From assembly GCA_041392665.1 (NCBI GenBank), contig JAWKLQ010000020.1:62001-126000 (forward strand): a stretch of DNA of 64,000 bases, written 5' to 3'. Below are positions 34,027 through 42,592 of this stretch, one piece after another. The notes below the pieces were generated by a model, which saw nothing but the letters and a program-made list of their open reading frames with translations, searched no databases and was not told the DNA's origin. Each line of letters opens with the position of its first letter. The first letter of the stretch is position 1. Source of the DNA: Flavilitoribacter sp020436695 (GTDB lineage: Bacteria; Bacteroidota; Bacteroidia; Chitinophagales; Saprospiraceae). The translations under genes were made by a program, and so were the position numbers.

Positions 34027-35050
34027 TTAGTGAACGATCAACTTCTGTGGCGGATAATGATCCAGTCGGAGGAAATAGATCCCTTTGCTCCATCCGGATA
34101 GATTAATCATCGTCGCTGACTCCCTAAAAGGAACAGTTTGTAGCAGTTGCCCTGAGATGCTATATATATTAATGTGCTTAAGTTGTCCGGAATAATCATC
34201 GGTCATCAGATTAACCGAACTTTGGGCGGGATTGGGATATACCGTATACGTTAAAACCGAGACAGACTCCCGGCTGGAATTGAGCGTGGAATAGAAATAT
34301 TTGTCCGATTTTATGAAGGATCGCTGCTGTGTTTTGAGATCTAATTCATTGAAGACGGTAGAATCGATTATATTATCTGCCAAATAAAATAGCTCTCTTT
34401 CTATCCTTGATGTTATTGTATCTCCGGCTGTATTGTAGCTTAGATATTCAATGCGGGTGTATAGGTCCTGATAATGAAAAATTGACTCAGTTCCATTTAT
34501 TGTATCGGTTCCTTCAACACGCACTGAATTGTAATAAAGTGGACGATTTTGATCATCATAAAGGTAATAATAGATATAGTTGAGCATACCTTGCCGGTTG
34601 TATTCATCTACCTGAACCCGATTCCCCATCTCATCATAGTGGTACAGGGATGTGGTAAACGAATCCAGTGAGTGACGGATAGTACTAAAACGTGTGGTGT
34701 CGATCCCGTACTGTTTCTCCAAATTCATTCCAGTTGATTATATTTTGCAATATACAGGTGTCGTATTCCGGCCAACAGGAAATGGTAGATGCTACATTAG
34801 CATGGTAACGATAAGAGTGGATAGCCTCAATTAGAAAAGTGCCGCTGGAAGAATCGTACTGAAACTGTTGATCTATTCTAGGGCGGCCGAGCTCATCTTT
34901 CTCTATTACGATCGTTTTGGAAACCGGGCTTTCCAAAGAGGAATCAGCAAAATAGTAATGAATAGAATCTAGAGAATAAGTCTGTTGGCCAAAGATGGGA
35001 AGGCATAACCAGCTAAGGGCGGCTACCATCAGAGAGATATCGCGGGTCAT
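34027..35050 (-). pseudogene. secreted T9SS-sorted protein with one frame break
   Basis: The first frame (35050-34685) has a signal peptide (ending LPIFGQQ) and runs to INWNEFGETVRDRHHTF. The second (34728-34027) overlaps it and continues YGIDTTRFSTIRHSLDSF to a T9SS C-terminal domain (YTVYPNPAQSSVNL ... KGIYFLRL). A single-base indel within 34690-34730 joins them into about 325 aa. Repeated strands such as HYDEMGNRVQVDEYNRQG resemble RHS/YD-like repeats of exported Bacteroidota proteins. Function unknown. Confidence 0.7.
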
Positions 35051-35340
35051 AGGTCATCAGTTAATTAAGTCAGATTATAATGCTGAAATATAATAAAATA
35101 ATCTAATTAATTTAATGAAAATGACCAATTAGGTAGGGGCTGATCTTGATCGTAGACTAATTCAAACCCATCATTTGCTCAAGACATGATGACAGACTGC
35201 CCATCTTTTGTTAGCTTTGAACAGCGATTTCAAAATATACCTGGCTGAGTAACATTTTGACCGTTAGCCAAATAGAGACTAAAAACCCACGTTGCCGATG
35301 AAAATCGATTTCCGGCAACTCAATGTAAATAACACCTAAA

Positions 35341-36375
35341 ATGAAATCCTTCCCAGACAATTTTCTGCTGTTGCTTCTTACGCTGGCCATTTTACCGTCG
35401 CCGGCTTTTGCCTCCAACGATATTCCACTCCAACAGGCTCAAATCACCAGCCGGCCGCCCACTGAGCTCTGGCACGTCACGCTGGAAATGGATCTGGATA
35501 CCCTTTTTTCACAAAAGCGGACCAACAACTACCTGCCCGCTAAATTCTCCTTTAAGAATGAAAACGGAGAAATGGTGGAATGGGACATACAGGTGCGCTG
35601 CCGGGGCCGTTTTCGGAGAATGAAATGTGAATTCCCACCTTTAATGCTGAAGTTTCCCAAAAAGCAGATGAAAGCGGCTGGTTTCGGCAAGCACAATGAT
35701 GTGAAACTGGTCACGCATTGCGCAACGAGCAAACAGGCCTGGGAAAACCTGTTCAGAGAATATCTCACTTATCAACTCTACGCCGAACTGTCACCGGTAA
35801 ACCTGGAGACCCGACTGCTGCGGATCACCTATCGCGATACGGGCAGCGGTGAAGAAATGGTCACTTACGGTATCTATATTGAAGATGTAGACGCACTGGC
35901 TGAGCGGTTTGATGCCAAAAAATGCAAGGACTGTTTCGGTATGGGAGCCTCCAGCTTCGATCAGCAAAATCTGCAGACACATGATCTTTTTCAATACATG
36001 ATCGGAAACACAGACTGGTCGGTGGCTACCATGCGTAATCTGAAGATCCTGGCACCGAAGAACGAAGCAGCCAAATATATGGTCGCACCGTATGACTTTG
36101 ATTTCTCAGGACTGGTTAATGCCGATTATGCCCGCCCCAATCCTGATTATCAGCAAATGGATATCCGGGAACGGATCTATCTTGGAGGGAATTGGCCGGC
36201 GGGAGAATGGGCTTCCACCCTGAAGCTTTTTCAGGATAAACGATCCGCATTGATGGAGATCGTTGATCAATTTGAAATGCTCAGCCGGAAAGCCCGGAAA
36301 GACATCCGTAAATTCCTGGATGATTTTTACGATGAGCTGGACGACGGCTTCGTACCAAAGAATCAGTATTTCTGA
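35341..36375 (+). CDS. exported CotH-kinase-like protein
   Basis: A signal peptide (ending PSPAFAS) precedes a domain with the look of the CotH family: an early WDIQVRCRGRFRR segment, FGKHNDVKLVTHC, and the later LFQYMIGNTDWSV and VAPYDFDFSGLVN stretches that in CotH proteins carry the metal and ATP-contacting acidic residues. The assignment is by pattern and is tentative. The gene is intact (344 aa) and stands as the first of a plus-strand group of secreted proteins. Confidence 0.65.
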   Translation: MKSFPDNFLLLLLTLAILPSPAFASNDIPLQQAQITSRPPTELWHVTLEMDLDTLFSQKRTNNYLPAKFSFKNENGEMVEWDIQVRCRGRFRRMKCEFPPLMLKFPKKQMKAAGFGKHNDVKLVTHCATSKQAWENLFREYLTYQLYAELSPVNLETRLLRITYRDTGSGEEMVTYGIYIEDVDALAERFDAKKCKDCFGMGASSFDQQNLQTHDLFQYMIGNTDWSVATMRNLKILAPKNEAAKYMVAPYDFDFSGLVNADYARPNPDYQQMDIRERIYLGGNWPAGEWASTLKLFQDKRSALMEIVDQFEMLSRKARKDIRKFLDDFYDELDDGFVPKNQYF

Positions 36376-36493
36376 TATTGGAGTGATTTAAATGTTAAAA
36401 ACAGATTTTTCCCCCCGGAAATCTCCTTTTACCGTACTTTTGCTTTTCTACGTTCACATTCGTTTAACCTTTGAATCACGAAAATCGCCAAGT

Positions 36494-37297
36494 ATGAAGA
36501 ACGTTTTACTCATCCTTATAATCCTTATTGGTTACACCCGTCTTGCTGAAGCACAAAACTGTACTCCGGATAAGTCTTTGCCGGATTCAGTGATCGTTTT
36601 CCCACTGCCTTACCAGGATACCATACCGGGAACCGGCATCATGGACACAGCCTGTGTAAATAGTTATTTTGAAACAGTCATTCAGTTTCAAATACCCGCA
36701 GAATACGAATCCCCATTTGGTACGATTCCCATCAATTCCGTGGATGTGGCTACCGAAGGTGCAGTGCAGGATGCACCAGCGGGTTTTGATTATGTCTGTA
36801 ACCCGCCGAACTGTGTTTTCCAGAAAGATTCCACCGGTTGCATTGTACTGTTTGGTACACCGGATGTGGGTTCGGAAGCGGTATACGATCTGAAGATATC
36901 TATCCTTATCCGTTCTCTGATCGATGTGCCGCTGACCCTGCCGGACGGAGCTTTGGTAACGGGCAACTACTTCCTGCATGTTAAAGAGGAAGGCTATGCC
37001 GGATGTACGCCGCTGGCTACCCGTGAGTTTCTCAACGATTATATTACGCTGACCAATGTACCCAACCCTTTTGGTGATCATACCGAGATCCGGGTCTCTT
37101 CTTTGCTGAGCGGTAATTTCTCTTTTGGGGTGTTCAATATGCTCGGCCAAAGAGTACATCAGCGTTCCGTATACCTGAATGAAGGGGCCAATTTCCTTCC
37201 TTTTGACGGCAGCCGGTTGAGTAATGGTATGTACCATTATGTGCTGCACAATCAACGTGGACTGGTGAGTGGAAAGATGATGATCAATCGTCAATAA
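36494..37297 (+). CDS. secreted T9SS-sorted protein, unknown function
   Basis: The ATG at 36494 is chosen because a signal peptide follows (MKNVLLILIILIGYTRLAEA); the frame extends to 36392 but without one. The mature protein has several Cys and an extracellular beta domain, then a T9SS C-terminal domain (VPNPFGDHTEIRV ... LSNGMYHYVL). It resembles the first part of the larger protein at 37512-39332 in layout, and the two may be paralogues. Confidence 0.8.
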   Translation: MKNVLLILIILIGYTRLAEAQNCTPDKSLPDSVIVFPLPYQDTIPGTGIMDTACVNSYFETVIQFQIPAEYESPFGTIPINSVDVATEGAVQDAPAGFDYVCNPPNCVFQKDSTGCIVLFGTPDVGSEAVYDLKISILIRSLIDVPLTLPDGALVTGNYFLHVKEEGYAGCTPLATREFLNDYITLTNVPNPFGDHTEIRVSSLLSGNFSFGVFNMLGQRVHQRSVYLNEGANFLPFDGSRLSNGMYHYVLHNQRGLVSGKMMINRQ

Positions 37298-37303
37298 TTT
37301 AGA

Positions 37304-37477
37304 GTAGTCAGTCTGTCAGTCATAAGTCGTAAGTCAATCAAGTCAGTGGTAAAATGAAATGAATTAGTCCGGCTTGCTGTAAATTGAAGGCTTCGATCTC
37401 GGTAATCTCGTTTTGTTGCACTACATTTTAGCACTTATCACTTTGACTTACGACTTACGACTGACAACTTACGTCAA
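37304..37477. repeat. long hairpin of AAGTCGTAAGTC words
   Basis: The left arm (about 37304-37360: GTCAGTCTGTCAGTCATAAG, then TCGTAAGTCAA and on to GTAAAATG) is complementary to the right arm (about 37420-37477: CATTTTAGCACTTATCACTT, then TGACTTACGACTTACGACTG). The arms are about 55 bases with few mismatches around a 60-base loop. It fills the spacer between two secreted-protein genes on the same strand. Confidence 0.75.
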
Positions 37478-37511
37478 TTAGTAGCGATTTGCTAAACTTC
37501 AATCCCAAACT

Positions 37512-39332
37512 ATGACCAGAAAACTTACCCTTCTTTTCTTCTTTTCGGCAAGCTGCCTTTTTGCTTATAGCCAGACCGGATGCCCCGGCTGCATCGTCAA
37601 CCTCCCGGATACCCTTTCAGCGGATACGATCTATCTCAGCGATGCTCCCAGCGGACAGGCCGGGGTGTATTATGAAGGAGATCTGAGTTTCCGGATGCCA
37701 AAAACTACTACTCCCGTAACTGCCATCGATCCGGATGTGCCTCCGGGCCTGACCATCAGTAAGATCACGATCAGCGGCGTTTCCAATGTGCCGCCCGGAT
37801 TAAGCTGGGAGCCGAGCCAGATGGAATTCAATACCTCCGATGGGGAGACCGATGGCTGTGTTCGCTTCTGCGGCGTCCCTCTGCAACCGGGATTATACAT
37901 GGTGGATGTGATCATTACGGCTCGCCTGGTGATCATCGATCAGACGGCCAGTTTTACGGTACCCATTTTGATCGAACCCGCTGAAAGCACCACCGACGGT
38001 TTCAATATGGTGAATAATTCCGGCTGCGGCTCCGTACAGGTGAGTTTTGAGAACAATGTACCTTCCAATGGGAAAGTGGGATATAGTTACAACTGGGACT
38101 TCGGTAACGGCGTAACATCCACAGACGAAAACCCCGCTGATCAATTATACGATCTTCCCGGCGAGTACCCGGTGCAATACCAGGCCAAGATCGATACCAC
38201 CGGCTATTTTCTGACCCGGGTGAATATCAATGCCGTAGATTGTAATGATCTGTTGGGCGGCCGCCCCGATCTTAAGCTCAATATATTTAATCCGGCCGGT
38301 GATCTGATCTATGTATCCGACATCATTACCAATGCGCATGTACCGGTTGCTTATGAATTGAATTTGCCGTTGGAAGAAGGAAACTATGCGCTGGCCGTAA
38401 CGGATGATGATAGCGGACTTGGAGGTGCCGATGATCAGTGCGGGACCGTGACGTTCAACCGGAATACCACCGGAAATCTTTCCGATGGTGGTCTGGCTTT
38501 GACCATGGAGATCCTGCATCCAGTAGATATTATCACTTCTACGGGTACGGTCTATGTGTACGATCAGCCGGATCCGCCTTTAATCACCGCGCCTTTTGAA
38601 AGCCCTTTGTGTGAGGGTGATACCGTGCAGCTGATCGCAGATTATACGGAGCATATTCAATGGTATCGGGATAGTGTGCCGGTACTGGGCGGAACGGGAG
38701 ATACGCTCGTGGTTACACAAAGTGGTAGTTACCGGGTGGTGTATACTTCTCCGGATGGTTGTATCAGCATGTCTGAGGAAATGCCCGTTTCATTTGGTAA
38801 ACTACCGGAGACCGTTTCTTTTGTTAACGAAAACAATGAATTGAGTTTGTTTGATCCGGACAAACTTCCCGAATCGTATCAGATCAATTGGTATCAGAAC
38901 GGGGATCTGCTGGAAGGTTTTAATGAAACGACTTATTGTATCGATTCTGATGCGACCTATACTATTGAGGTAGTGGATCTAAGTACTGAATGTTCGGCTT
39001 CCTACTCGCAGGCAATTACATTCGATCCGGACTATCCCAATTGTGTTTCTCCCGTTATTGATCAATTGCCGAATGGAGTAGCATCGGTACAGATTTTTCC
39101 GAATCCTACATTGGGTCCATTGCATTTGGTGGTCAATACCAACAGCGGAATGGAGGTGGAATTAAGTCTGTATTCGTTAACTGGTCGCCGTATACAGGTG
39201 GAGACGAAGCAACTCATAGCCGGGAAACAGGATTTTTCCTTTGAACTGGGAGCGGTACCTGCTGGAATGTATATTCTTTCTTTTAGCAGGGGAGGAAAAA
39301 CAAAAAACTGGCGTATAGTAAAAGCTAAATAG
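37512..39332 (+). CDS. large secreted protein with PKD-like domain and T9SS sorting domain
   Basis: A signal peptide (ending LFAYSQ) is followed by a Cys-containing beta domain. A PKD-like module comes next (YSYNWDFGNGVTSTDENPAD, about residue 195-215), then Ig-like modules and a T9SS C-terminal domain (VQIFPNPTLGPLHLVV ... VPAGMYILSF). The protein is 606 aa, intact and likely surface-displayed. PKD and Ig-like modules usually mediate adhesion or carbohydrate contact; no enzyme domain is visible. It shares layout with the upstream 267-aa secreted protein. Confidence 0.85.
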   Translation: MTRKLTLLFFFSASCLFAYSQTGCPGCIVNLPDTLSADTIYLSDAPSGQAGVYYEGDLSFRMPKTTTPVTAIDPDVPPGLTISKITISGVSNVPPGLSWEPSQMEFNTSDGETDGCVRFCGVPLQPGLYMVDVIITARLVIIDQTASFTVPILIEPAESTTDGFNMVNNSGCGSVQVSFENNVPSNGKVGYSYNWDFGNGVTSTDENPADQLYDLPGEYPVQYQAKIDTTGYFLTRVNINAVDCNDLLGGRPDLKLNIFNPAGDLIYVSDIITNAHVPVAYELNLPLEEGNYALAVTDDDSGLGGADDQCGTVTFNRNTTGNLSDGGLALTMEILHPVDIITSTGTVYVYDQPDPPLITAPFESPLCEGDTVQLIADYTEHIQWYRDSVPVLGGTGDTLVVTQSGSYRVVYTSPDGCISMSEEMPVSFGKLPETVSFVNENNELSLFDPDKLPESYQINWYQNGDLLEGFNETTYCIDSDATYTIEVVDLSTECSASYSQAITFDPDYPNCVSPVIDQLPNGVASVQIFPNPTLGPLHLVVNTNSGMEVELSLYSLTGRRIQVETKQLIAGKQDFSFELGAVPAGMYILSFSRGGKTKNWRIVKAK

Positions 39333-39463
39333 CCTGTTCACTATTTTATAAATTTAACTAAACGCATCTAAATTATTTCAAGAGTTGGTCATCTAAAGTT
39401 CATACATTGTGGAATTATATGATCTTAATAAACTCCATTATTTACCATTTTAACTCTGATTAA

Positions 39464-40084
39464 ATGAAGAAAGCGACTTTCTTAATTACCTCTCTGATTG
39501 CTCTGATGTTCATCGGGTGTTCACCGAAAATATACATGAGCCCAGATGCAAAAACTTTATCAAGTAGTCATCAAACGATAGCGGTTGCTCCTCCTAAAGT
39601 ATCGATCGCAGCGCGGAAAAAGGTCGATGCTGAGGCGATCAAGGAACAGCAAAAAACGGAGTCTAACAATTTCCAGAAGGAAATGTACAGCTGGCTATTG
39701 AAAAGGAAGATGCAAAACCGGATCTTCGTAGAGATCCAGGACGTAGAAACTACCAATGCCCTCCTGCAAAAGGCTGGCTATGGTGAAAATGCAATGACAC
39801 CGGCGGAGATCTGCGCAGTATTGGGTGTAGATGGTTTAATTACCTCAAATTATTCCTTATCGAAGCCTATGTCGGAAGGAGGCGCTATCGCACTTGGCCT
39901 TCTGGTCGGTGCCTGGGGATCAACTAACCAAACTACCGTAACACTGGAAATTCATGATGCAGCGCAAAAAAAGATGATCTGGAACTACAACCATAAAGCA
40001 TCAGGCAGTGTTGGCAGCTCTTCGGCCCAACTGGTAGATGCCCTGATGAGAAACGCTAGCAAGAAAATGCCTTATACTAATTAA
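39464..40084 (+). CDS. lipoprotein, CsgG/GNA1162-like
   Basis: The lipobox is IGCS (Cys about residue 19) after a typical signal (MKKATFLITSLIALMF). The 206-aa body has the alternating pattern of small envelope lipoproteins related to CsgG/DUF799: IAVAPPKVSIAAR, a Lys/Glu-rich helix, DGLITSNYSLS, a Gly-rich segment, TVTLEIHDAAQKKMIWNYN and a C-terminal amphipathic helix. The family match is tentative. It stands alone and ends with a strong terminator. Confidence 0.7.
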   Translation: MKKATFLITSLIALMFIGCSPKIYMSPDAKTLSSSHQTIAVAPPKVSIAARKKVDAEAIKEQQKTESNNFQKEMYSWLLKRKMQNRIFVEIQDVETTNALLQKAGYGENAMTPAEICAVLGVDGLITSNYSLSKPMSEGGAIALGLLVGAWGSTNQTTVTLEIHDAAQKKMIWNYNHKASGSVGSSSAQLVDALMRNASKKMPYTN

Positions 40085-40102
40085 AGCTAACTGCTGACCC
40101 TG

Positions 40103-40140
40103 AATGCGCCGTATCCACAATGCTGTAGATACGGCGCATT
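40103..40140. terminator. bidirectional hairpin terminator
   Basis: The perfect 13-base arms AATGCGCCGTATC (40103-40115) and GATACGGCGCATT (40128-40140) flank a 12-base loop, with ATTTTGGG following on the plus strand. It lies between converging genes. Confidence 0.85.
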
Positions 40141-40229
40141 ATTTTGGGTCTCCCTGAAAACGCCTTAGGCGTTCTAAAATCGAGCTAATCCGAATAAAAT
40201 TTCCGGGAAGAACTTTGATAAATTCCCGG

Positions 40230-41153
40230 TCAGGAAGCAAACTCAAATGCTTTCAAATAAGCCGCATCCACTTTTGCACTTTCAATCGGTGTCGAATTCT
40301 CGTATAATTCTTGTTCTACGATGTAGTATTCCATGCCGTTTTCCTTAGCCACTTTAAGGATGGTGGGGAAATCGATCTGTCCAGTGCCAAGGTCACAGGA
40401 TGCATCATGAACGTCAGATCCGACCCCTTTCTTACGATCTTTTACGTGGCATAAACGCCAGCGGTTCGGATACTTTTTGAGGTAGGCAATGGGATCTGCG
40501 CCACCAGTGACTACCCAGTAGATGTCCATTTCAAAGTCAACCAGTGCCGGATCGGAATTGTCCATCATTACATCCTGCGGTATCTGGCCCTCCTGTTCAA
40601 TGAAGGAATATCCGTGATTATGGTAAGCGAAGCGCAGACCATTCTCTTTACAGATGGCACCTTTCTCATTGAATTTTTCCGCCAACATCTTGAATTTGTC
40701 AATGGAATCCTGAGGGCCTTCCCAGGGTGAGATCAGATACTTCATGCCGATCTCCCCGGCTTGTGCCGCCTTTTGCTCAAAGTTTTCATTCACATTGCAG
40801 TGAGTAGAGATCATGTTCAGACCCAGTTCGTCCAGATAGGCTTTCCATTCTGTGGGCGACATACCCCAGAAAATACCCTGGTCGCCTTCATATCCTTCGA
40901 TCTGGGTGTATCCCATATCCGCTATTTGTTTCAGAACCCCTTTGACGTCCTGCGGGAATACGTCCCGTAGGGTATAGAGTTGTAGTCCAAAAGCACCGAT
41001 AGCAGGTTGGGTGGCCATGGTCATGCCCTCTCCATGGTCTTCCATATCAGCATCGGAAGACGACTGATTATTACAGGCCCATTGGGGTAACAAGAGTCCA
41101 CCGGTAGCCAGGAGTCCGGCTGACTGCACAAATTTACGACGATTGTATTGCAT
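40230..41153 (-). CDS. sugar phosphate isomerase/epimerase family protein (xylose isomerase-like barrel)
   Basis: A Tat-like signal (NRRKFVQSAGLL) leads to a hydrophobic stretch ending LPQWAC, a possible lipobox. The mature part is a TIM-barrel of the xylose isomerase-like superfamily: FGLQLYTLRD at the first strand, MISTHCN, the metal-binding stretch FAYHNHGYSF, VDFEMDIYWV, CHVKDRKKG and the closing YYIVEQELYE. These enzymes interconvert or cleave sugars and sugar acids with a divalent metal. It ends a minus-strand run of carbohydrate-related genes and is 60 bases from the oxidoreductase gene. Confidence 0.88.
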   Translation of the reverse strand: MQYNRRKFVQSAGLLATGGLLLPQWACNNQSSSDADMEDHGEGMTMATQPAIGAFGLQLYTLRDVFPQDVKGVLKQIADMGYTQIEGYEGDQGIFWGMSPTEWKAYLDELGLNMISTHCNVNENFEQKAAQAGEIGMKYLISPWEGPQDSIDKFKMLAEKFNEKGAICKENGLRFAYHNHGYSFIEQEGQIPQDVMMDNSDPALVDFEMDIYWVVTGGADPIAYLKKYPNRWRLCHVKDRKKGVGSDVHDASCDLGTGQIDFPTILKVAKENGMEYYIVEQELYENSTPIESAKVDAAYLKAFEFAS

Positions 41154-41212
41154 GAATTGTATGGTTTATTGATTTAGAAATTGAAATTGGAGTCGAAGAA
41201 ATGGATATACGA

Positions 41213-42493
41213 TCAAACCGGGTATTCCCATTCTCCCCGATAGTCCCGGCTCAATAATTTGTTCGCTTCCGGGTCATTCAGAATCACTTCCTTTTCACCG
41301 TCCCATTCTATACTGCGTCCCAGTTTATAAGAGATCATGCCCAGCATACTGATATTGGTGGCCAGATGTCCATGTTCGATATCGCAGACCGGCCTTTCCC
41401 CGCTTTCAATAGACTGGCGGAAGTTGGCCCACAACTCTTTGATATTCTGTTTGTCCGGATCATGCAGCTGAGGTTGTACATTAATGATCTCGGCGTTCTT
41501 TCCTTTGGGGTAGAACGTCCATCCGTCGAGCCAACCCATGTGAAAAGTACCTTCTGTGCCGTAGAACATACAGCCGACATTGTGGTCCATGTACGCACTA
41601 GGGGCACATAAGCGGTGTTCCCAATTGAGGGTGAAATCTTCAAATTCGAAAATGGCTAATTGAGTATCGGGAGCATCGGTATTGTCGGAGCGAACGTAGC
41701 GGTCGCCGGTAGAGAAGATCCTTTTGGGATAGCGCTCCTCCGTCCACCACAACACTTGGTCGAACCAGTGAATGCCCCAGTCGCCGATGGTACCGTTGGC
41801 AAAATTGAGAAACTGGCGGAAACCCCGGGGATGGATCTTGGGGTTATAGGCGGTTTCCGCAGCGGGCCCCACCCAGAAATCCCAGTTGAGACCTGCGGGC
41901 GGTTCGGCATCCGGAACGGATTCACCGGCTCCCTGTCCGTAGTAAATGAAGCATTTGACCTGACTGATCTTACCCACTTTTCCCGATCGCAAAAACTCCA
42001 TCCCGGAAATGTTGTGCGGTGATACCCGCCGGTGCGTACCAACCTGCACCGTCCGTTCATTATCCCGGGCAGCTCTTAAAATAGCTTTTCCTTCTTTTTG
42101 GGTATGACCGATGGGTTTTTCTACATAGACGTGAGCGCCTTGCTTAATGGCTGCTATGGCACAGAGCGCATGCCAGTGATCGGGTGTGGCTACAATGACG
42201 ATCTCCGGTTTTTCCTGCGCCAGCATTTCCCGGAAATCTTCGTATAGTTTCGGCTGGTCACCTTTCAGTTTTTTGACTTCCTCCTGTGCCGAAGTCCGGG
42301 CCGATTGATCTACATCACATAAGGCCACGACCTTACACTCGCCAAAAGCCATCGCTTCCCTAAGAATATTCATGCCCCACCAACCGCAACCGATCAGGGC
42401 GAGTTTGTAATTCTTAACTTTGGAAAGGGCAGGTATTAAGGGCAGTGCAGAAAGCGCAATGCCCGTGTTTTTTACAAATTGTCTGCGATCCAT
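41213..42493 (-). CDS. Tat-exported Gfo/Idh/MocA-family oxidoreductase
   Basis: The Tat signal is DRRQFVKNTGIALS. The N-terminal Rossmann domain has LIGCGWWGMN (GxGxxG) and the family signature VEKPIGHT at the end of the nucleotide domain, preceded by VIVATPDHWHA. The C-terminal beta-sheet domain is complete (426 aa). Members oxidise or rearrange sugars and polyols with NAD(P). Many exported Bacteroidota and Planctomycetes paralogues have unknown substrates. A second exported paralogue lies at 53974-55350. Confidence 0.92.
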   Translation of the reverse strand: MDRRQFVKNTGIALSALPLIPALSKVKNYKLALIGCGWWGMNILREAMAFGECKVVALCDVDQSARTSAQEEVKKLKGDQPKLYEDFREMLAQEKPEIVIVATPDHWHALCAIAAIKQGAHVYVEKPIGHTQKEGKAILRAARDNERTVQVGTHRRVSPHNISGMEFLRSGKVGKISQVKCFIYYGQGAGESVPDAEPPAGLNWDFWVGPAAETAYNPKIHPRGFRQFLNFANGTIGDWGIHWFDQVLWWTEERYPKRIFSTGDRYVRSDNTDAPDTQLAIFEFEDFTLNWEHRLCAPSAYMDHNVGCMFYGTEGTFHMGWLDGWTFYPKGKNAEIINVQPQLHDPDKQNIKELWANFRQSIESGERPVCDIEHGHLATNISMLGMISYKLGRSIEWDGEKEVILNDPEANKLLSRDYRGEWEYPV

Positions 42494-42592
42494 TGGTTAT
42501 CGTTTTGTTTAAAATACAGCTTCTAAGTAAAAGTATTTAAAAAATTGGAGTACTGGCCGGGATTTTAACCGATAATCAATAGTAAGGTCGGA

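Noticed and set aside
36587..37294. Long open frame antisense to the secreted T9SS protein (235 codons)
   Set aside because: The plus-strand frame has a signal peptide and T9SS domain; the antisense product has no recognisable features.
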